A stretch of 9,450 bases of DNA from an uncultured Bacteroidales bacterium (GTDB lineage: Bacteria; Bacteroidota; Bacteroidia; Bacteroidales; Lentimicrobiaceae), in contig CALCQV010000056.1 in assembly GCA_937894795.1 (NCBI GenBank), forward strand, positions 1-9,450, given 5' to 3'. Made by a program: the position numbers and the translations under genes. Under the pieces are notes generated by a model that saw only the letters and a list, made by a program, of their open reading frames with translations, searched no databases and was not told the origin of the DNA. Every line of letters begins with the position of its first letter. Positions within the stretch are counted from its first letter, which is position 1. Below are positions 6,778 to 9,450 of this stretch, piece after piece.

Positions 6778-7677
6778 ATGACCATCACAGTAATAGGAGT
6801 TGGATTGATAGGCGGATCGCTGATATTTGACCTTCGCAGAAGAGGTTTTGCTGACAGGATCATAGGCGTGGACACTAATCAGCATCACCGTAAGATAGCC
6901 CTTTTATGCGGCTATATTGATGAACAGGAAACGCTGGAGAATGCGGTTGACAAGAGCGACCTCATTCTGCTCACCACTCCTGTGAATACCAACAGGAGAA
7001 TGCTCCCCGGCATACTCGACAGGGTTTATGGCACCGCTAAAGTGGTGGCCGACATGGGCTCCACCAAAGGAAGCATTGCCAGGGCTGTACACGATCACCC
7101 TGCAAGGGGGCGCTACGTAGCCGTGCATCCTATGGCCGGCACCGAACATTCGGGTCCGCTGGCTACTACCGGCAAACTGTTTGATAATAAGACAGCCATA
7201 ATCTGCGACAAGCAATACAGCGATACCGATGCATTGCAAATGGTGGAAGAGATGCTTGAGGTGCTTAACATGAAGAAGGTGTATATGGATGCTGACGATC
7301 ACGACATACATGTAGCCTATATTTCACATATCTCGCACATAACATCATTCGCACTGGCCCTGAGTGTATTGGAAAAAGAGCAGGAAGCAAAGAACATTCT
7401 TACTCTTGCAGGGGGAGGTTTTGAAAGCACCGTTCGTTTGGCTAACAGCAATGCTGAAACATGGGCCCCCATATTTCTGGATAATGCTACTCATGTAGTG
7501 GAAGTGCTGGATACTTATGTTGAGAAAATGCTGGAATTTAAAAGGCTGATAATTGAGAAGGATAACGAAGGATTAAAGGAGATAATAGAAGAAGCCAACC
7601 GCATCAGTGCCATACTTAACTATGAATGCTGGACAAAGCCTTCCAAACAACAAAGAACCATGAACCATGAACAATGA
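6778..7677 (+). CDS. tyrA: Prephenate dehydrogenase
   Basis: This 299-residue enzyme oxidatively decarboxylates prephenate to 4-hydroxyphenylpyruvate with NAD(P)+ in tyrosine synthesis. The N-terminal Rossmann fold shows GVGLIGGS (7-14) and D32 at the end of the second strand, which suggests NAD preference. DMGSTKG lies at 92-98 and the substrate motif HPMAGTEHSGP begins at H117. H175, H187 and R220 follow in the helical dimerisation domain. The spacing of H117, H175, H187 and R220 matches the Aquifex aeolicus residues as I recall them (147, 205, 217, 250). There is no fused chorismate mutase and no ACT domain, so no regulatory domain is visible. The last nine residues (QQRTMNHEQ) are encoded by GAACnnn heptamers and look accidental rather than conserved. 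The gene overlaps the start of the DAHP synthase gene by 11 bp. Confidence 0.94.
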   Translation: MTITVIGVGLIGGSLIFDLRRRGFADRIIGVDTNQHHRKIALLCGYIDEQETLENAVDKSDLILLTTPVNTNRRMLPGILDRVYGTAKVVADMGSTKGSIARAVHDHPARGRYVAVHPMAGTEHSGPLATTGKLFDNKTAIICDKQYSDTDALQMVEEMLEVLNMKKVYMDADDHDIHVAYISHISHITSFALALSVLEKEQEAKNILTLAGGGFESTVRLANSNAETWAPIFLDNATHVVEVLDTYVEKMLEFKRLIIEKDNEGLKEIIEEANRISAILNYECWTKPSKQQRTMNHEQ

Positions 7678-7689
7678 ACAGAGAATAAA
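7648..7689 (+). repeat. GAACnnn heptamers spanning the tyrA stop and DAHP synthase start
   Basis: Four 7-bp units at 7655-7682 begin GAAC and end CAT, CAT, AAT and AGA in turn. CAACAAA (7648-7654) before and GAATAAA (7683-7689) after look like degenerate units. They encode the TyrA tail QQRTMNHEQ, its TGA stop (7675-7677), the ATG (7667) of the next gene and the residues MNNEQRI. The GAACAGA unit is identical to units of the intergenic array at 5393-5455. Confidence 0.85.
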
Positions 7690-8833
7690 TGAACCTATAA
7701 GCGCATGGAATGCCTGGAAAGGAAGGCCATTCATGATTGCCGGCCCTTGCAGTGCAGAGACGGAAGAGCAGGTTATGGAAACCGCTTTGCGAATTGAGAA
7801 GCTGGATCAGGTAACCGTTTACCGGGCCGGAATCTGGAAACCGCGCACCCGTCCGGATGCCTTTGAAGGGGTGGGCAGTGAAGGGTTGAAGTGGCTGCGC
7901 CGGGTGAAGCAGGAGACGCGCCTGCTGGTGGCTACGGAGGTGGCCAATGAACGACACGTATACGAAGCATTGAAGTATGGCATTGACCTGCTGTGGATTG
8001 GCGCGCGCACTACAGTGAATCCATTCACTGTGCAGGAGATATGCGATGCCCTGAAGGGGGTGGATGTGATGGTGATGGTGAAGAATCCCGTGAATCCGGA
8101 TGTTGAGCTTTGGACTGGTGCCATTGAACGGCTGGCCAGGGCGGGTATTACCCGGTTAGGGGCCATTCACCGCGGCTTTACCTCGTATGAGAAGATTCGC
8201 TACCGCAACCAGCCCAACTGGCAGATACCCATTGAACTAAGGCGTGATCCCAGTCATATTGGAGGCGCCCGTGCCTATCTGCACGAGATATCGCAGAAAG
8301 CGCTCGACCTGAATTACGACGGGCTGATGATAGAAACACACCGCGACCCTGACAATGCATGGAGCGATGCTGCCCAGCAGCTTACACCCGATGAGCTGCA
8401 TGAACTGATGAGCAGGCTCATACTCAGGAATACACGTACCGACGATAAGAAGCTGCTGGATATACTTGGAGAGTTACGACAGCAGATAGATGTATATGAT
8501 GAGCATCTGATAGACCTGATGGAGAAGCGCATGAAGGTGAGCGAGACCATTGGCCGCTACAAGAAAGAGAACAACATCACCATACTTCAGAGCTCCCGCT
8601 GGGAAGAGATCCTTGACCGCGTGGTGCAGAATGGAACCTCCAAAGGGCTCAGTCGCGAGGTGGTGGAGGCCATATTCAAAGCCATACACCAGGAATCAAT
8701 CAACCACCAGATGAAGGTGATGAATAATGGAGTGGTGGTTGCCCCGGGTGCTGTCAATGGCTCTGAACAAAAGGTGGTTACCATAAAGAAAAACGGGACC
8801 ACCAAGAAGAAGGCAGTTCTGCTTAAAGGTTGA
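7667..8833 (+). CDS. Bifunctional DAHP synthase / chorismate mutase (possible core deletion)
   Basis: This 388-residue fusion covers the first shikimate step (PEP plus erythrose 4-phosphate to DAHP) and chorismate to prephenate. Residues 20 to about 255 are a type I-beta DAHP synthase: IAGPCSAE (C28), KPRTRP (58-63), IGARTT (R114), VKNP (K139), IHRGF (R169), DPSH (H197), IETH (E223) and WSDAAQQ (D234). Metal ligands C28, H197, E223 and D234 are all present. The segment between IPIELRR and DPSH (193/194) is, however, about 7-10 residues shorter than in relatives, removing the usual LPxxx strand. Residues 265-348 are an AroQ chorismate mutase, with R271, R288, K299, R311 and Q348 at the same spacing as E. 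coli R11, R28, K39, R51 and Q88. In the Prevotella nigrescens fusion the mutase domain mediates allosteric control by prephenate, so similar control is likely. A lysine-rich 40-residue tail (349-388) is unusual and overlaps the convergent gene by 11 bp. The ATG at 7667 lies in a heptamer repeat; the next in-frame Met (residue 23) would cut into the barrel. Confidence 0.9.
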   Translation: MNNEQRINEPISAWNAWKGRPFMIAGPCSAETEEQVMETALRIEKLDQVTVYRAGIWKPRTRPDAFEGVGSEGLKWLRRVKQETRLLVATEVANERHVYEALKYGIDLLWIGARTTVNPFTVQEICDALKGVDVMVMVKNPVNPDVELWTGAIERLARAGITRLGAIHRGFTSYEKIRYRNQPNWQIPIELRRDPSHIGGARAYLHEISQKALDLNYDGLMIETHRDPDNAWSDAAQQLTPDELHELMSRLILRNTRTDDKKLLDILGELRQQIDVYDEHLIDLMEKRMKVSETIGRYKKENNITILQSSRWEEILDRVVQNGTSKGLSREVVEAIFKAIHQESINHQMKVMNNGVVVAPGAVNGSEQKVVTIKKNGTTKKKAVLLKG

Positions 8834-9450
8834 TATCGTCCAGACTTAAGCGGGAACCTCTTTTCAGGGCAGTCCTGGCGGTCTTTCCAATTATTTGGTT
8901 ATAATAACGAGGGTGGAGGCCATAGCCGGGACGGATGCTGCGTATGTTGGCTTCTGTAAGTACTTCGCCGGCGGGGATATCTTCCACCACATAGAGGGAT
9001 CGGGAGAAACGGCGGCTTTCAACCATCTTTTCAGTGAGTGAATAGTCAACTTTGCCCATGGCTGCTTCCGCTTCACGCACTGATTTGACCATGGCTGAGA
9101 ACTCCATCTCATTCATGGAGAATGAGGAATCAGGGCCTCCGATGGAGCGATCGAGAATAAAGTGCTTCTCAATGATTTTGGCCCCGAAGCAGGTGGCAAC
9201 CACCGGCACGGTAGCACCCATGGTGTGGTCTGACAATCCGGTGAGTACATTGAAACGGGCAGCCATATCCTTCACCATCACCATATTGGCTTCTTCAACC
9301 GGAGCAGGGTAGCTGGAGGTGCATTTGAGTAAGGCCACATCGTGATTGTGCATGCGGTAACAGGCATTGAGTGCCATTTGAATATCCTCTTCGGCAGCTA
9401 TGCCGGTGGAGATGATTACCGGTTTACCTTTGGAAGCCACGTATTCAATG
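8823..9450 (-). CDS. pseI: Pseudaminic acid synthase, partial (N-terminus beyond right edge)
   Basis: The visible 208 residues are the C-terminal part of a sialic-acid-synthase-family enzyme, which condenses PEP with a hexosamine to make a nonulosonic acid. The frame is open to the right edge (IEYVASKGKPVIIS...), so the real start lies outside. Metal-binding histidines are in LSDHTMG (His codon 9225-9227) and IEKHF (9162-9164), 21 residues apart as in NeuB. GGPDSSFS (9117-9140) is the signature that points to PseI; sialic acid synthases have GPDHxAS at this place. The C-terminal SAF (antifreeze-like) domain runs from RSLYVVEDIPAGEVLTEANIR to the end, including GLHPRYY and LKRG. The product would decorate flagella, a capsule, O-antigen or surface glycoproteins. 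It is convergent with, and overlaps, the DAHP synthase/mutase gene, with no terminator between them. Legionaminic acid or sialic acid synthesis is less likely on the motif. Confidence 0.85.
   Translation of the reverse strand, partial: IEYVASKGKPVIISTGIAAEEDIQMALNACYRMHNHDVALLKCTSSYPAPVEEANMVMVKDMAARFNVLTGLSDHTMGATVPVVATCFGAKIIEKHFILDRSIGGPDSSFSMNEMEFSAMVKSVREAEAAMGKVDYSLTEKMVESRRFSRSLYVVEDIPAGEVLTEANIRSIRPGYGLHPRYYNQIIGKTARTALKRGSRLSLDDINL

Noticed and set aside
8231..8266. Frameshift or pseudogene at the shortened DAHP synthase segment
   Set aside because: The frame is continuous and motifs on both sides are intact; an in-frame loss is the better reading and is reported as a finding.

Overview
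The window looks like a chromosomal segment of a Bacteroidota bacterium, probably Bacteroidales-like, though the sequence alone does not fix the genus. Three things point there. The aromatic amino acid genes include a DAHP synthase fused to a C-terminal AroQ chorismate mutase. The start codons sit in AT-rich leaders without Shine-Dalgarno sequences. The GT4/GH130 gene pair and the repeat-rich intergenic spacers also fit that phylum.

Layout. Positions 1-494 hold no convincing gene: a short terminator-like hairpin, 7-bp tandem repeats and small palindromic repeat units. Positions 495-4252 carry two translationally coupled plus-strand genes: a GT4 glycosyltransferase fused to a probable (alpha/alpha)6-barrel module, and a GH130-family mannoside phosphorylase or hydrolase. 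A hairpin at 4261-4288 separates them from a convergent minus-strand gene for an exported TPR protein (4319-5170). A second repeat-rich spacer (5171-5534) follows. Then comes a plus-strand operon: PLP aminotransferase (5535-6740), prephenate dehydrogenase TyrA (6778-7677) and DAHP synthase/chorismate mutase (7667-8833). The right edge carries the 3' part of a minus-strand pseudaminic acid synthase gene (pseI-like), whose end overlaps the end of the DAHP synthase gene by 11 bp.

How they work together. The operon covers the entry of the shikimate pathway (DAHP synthase), its branch point (chorismate mutase, giving prephenate), the tyrosine branch (TyrA) and probably the final transamination. 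Prephenate dehydratase is not seen. The GT4 and GH130 proteins have no signal peptides and probably build and remodel a mannose-containing glycan or glycoside in the cytoplasm; their substrates are not known. PseI points to nonulosonic-acid decoration of a surface glycan.

Most notable observations. (1) Both spacers are written largely in a 7-bp register; even the palindromic unit is 21 bp, three heptamers. (2) One heptamer family (GAACnnn) also occupies the tyrA/DAHP synthase junction, supplying the stop codon of one gene and the start codon of the other. (3) The DAHP synthase keeps its catalytic and metal-binding residues but lacks the stretch that normally forms the beta-strand just before its DPSH motif.
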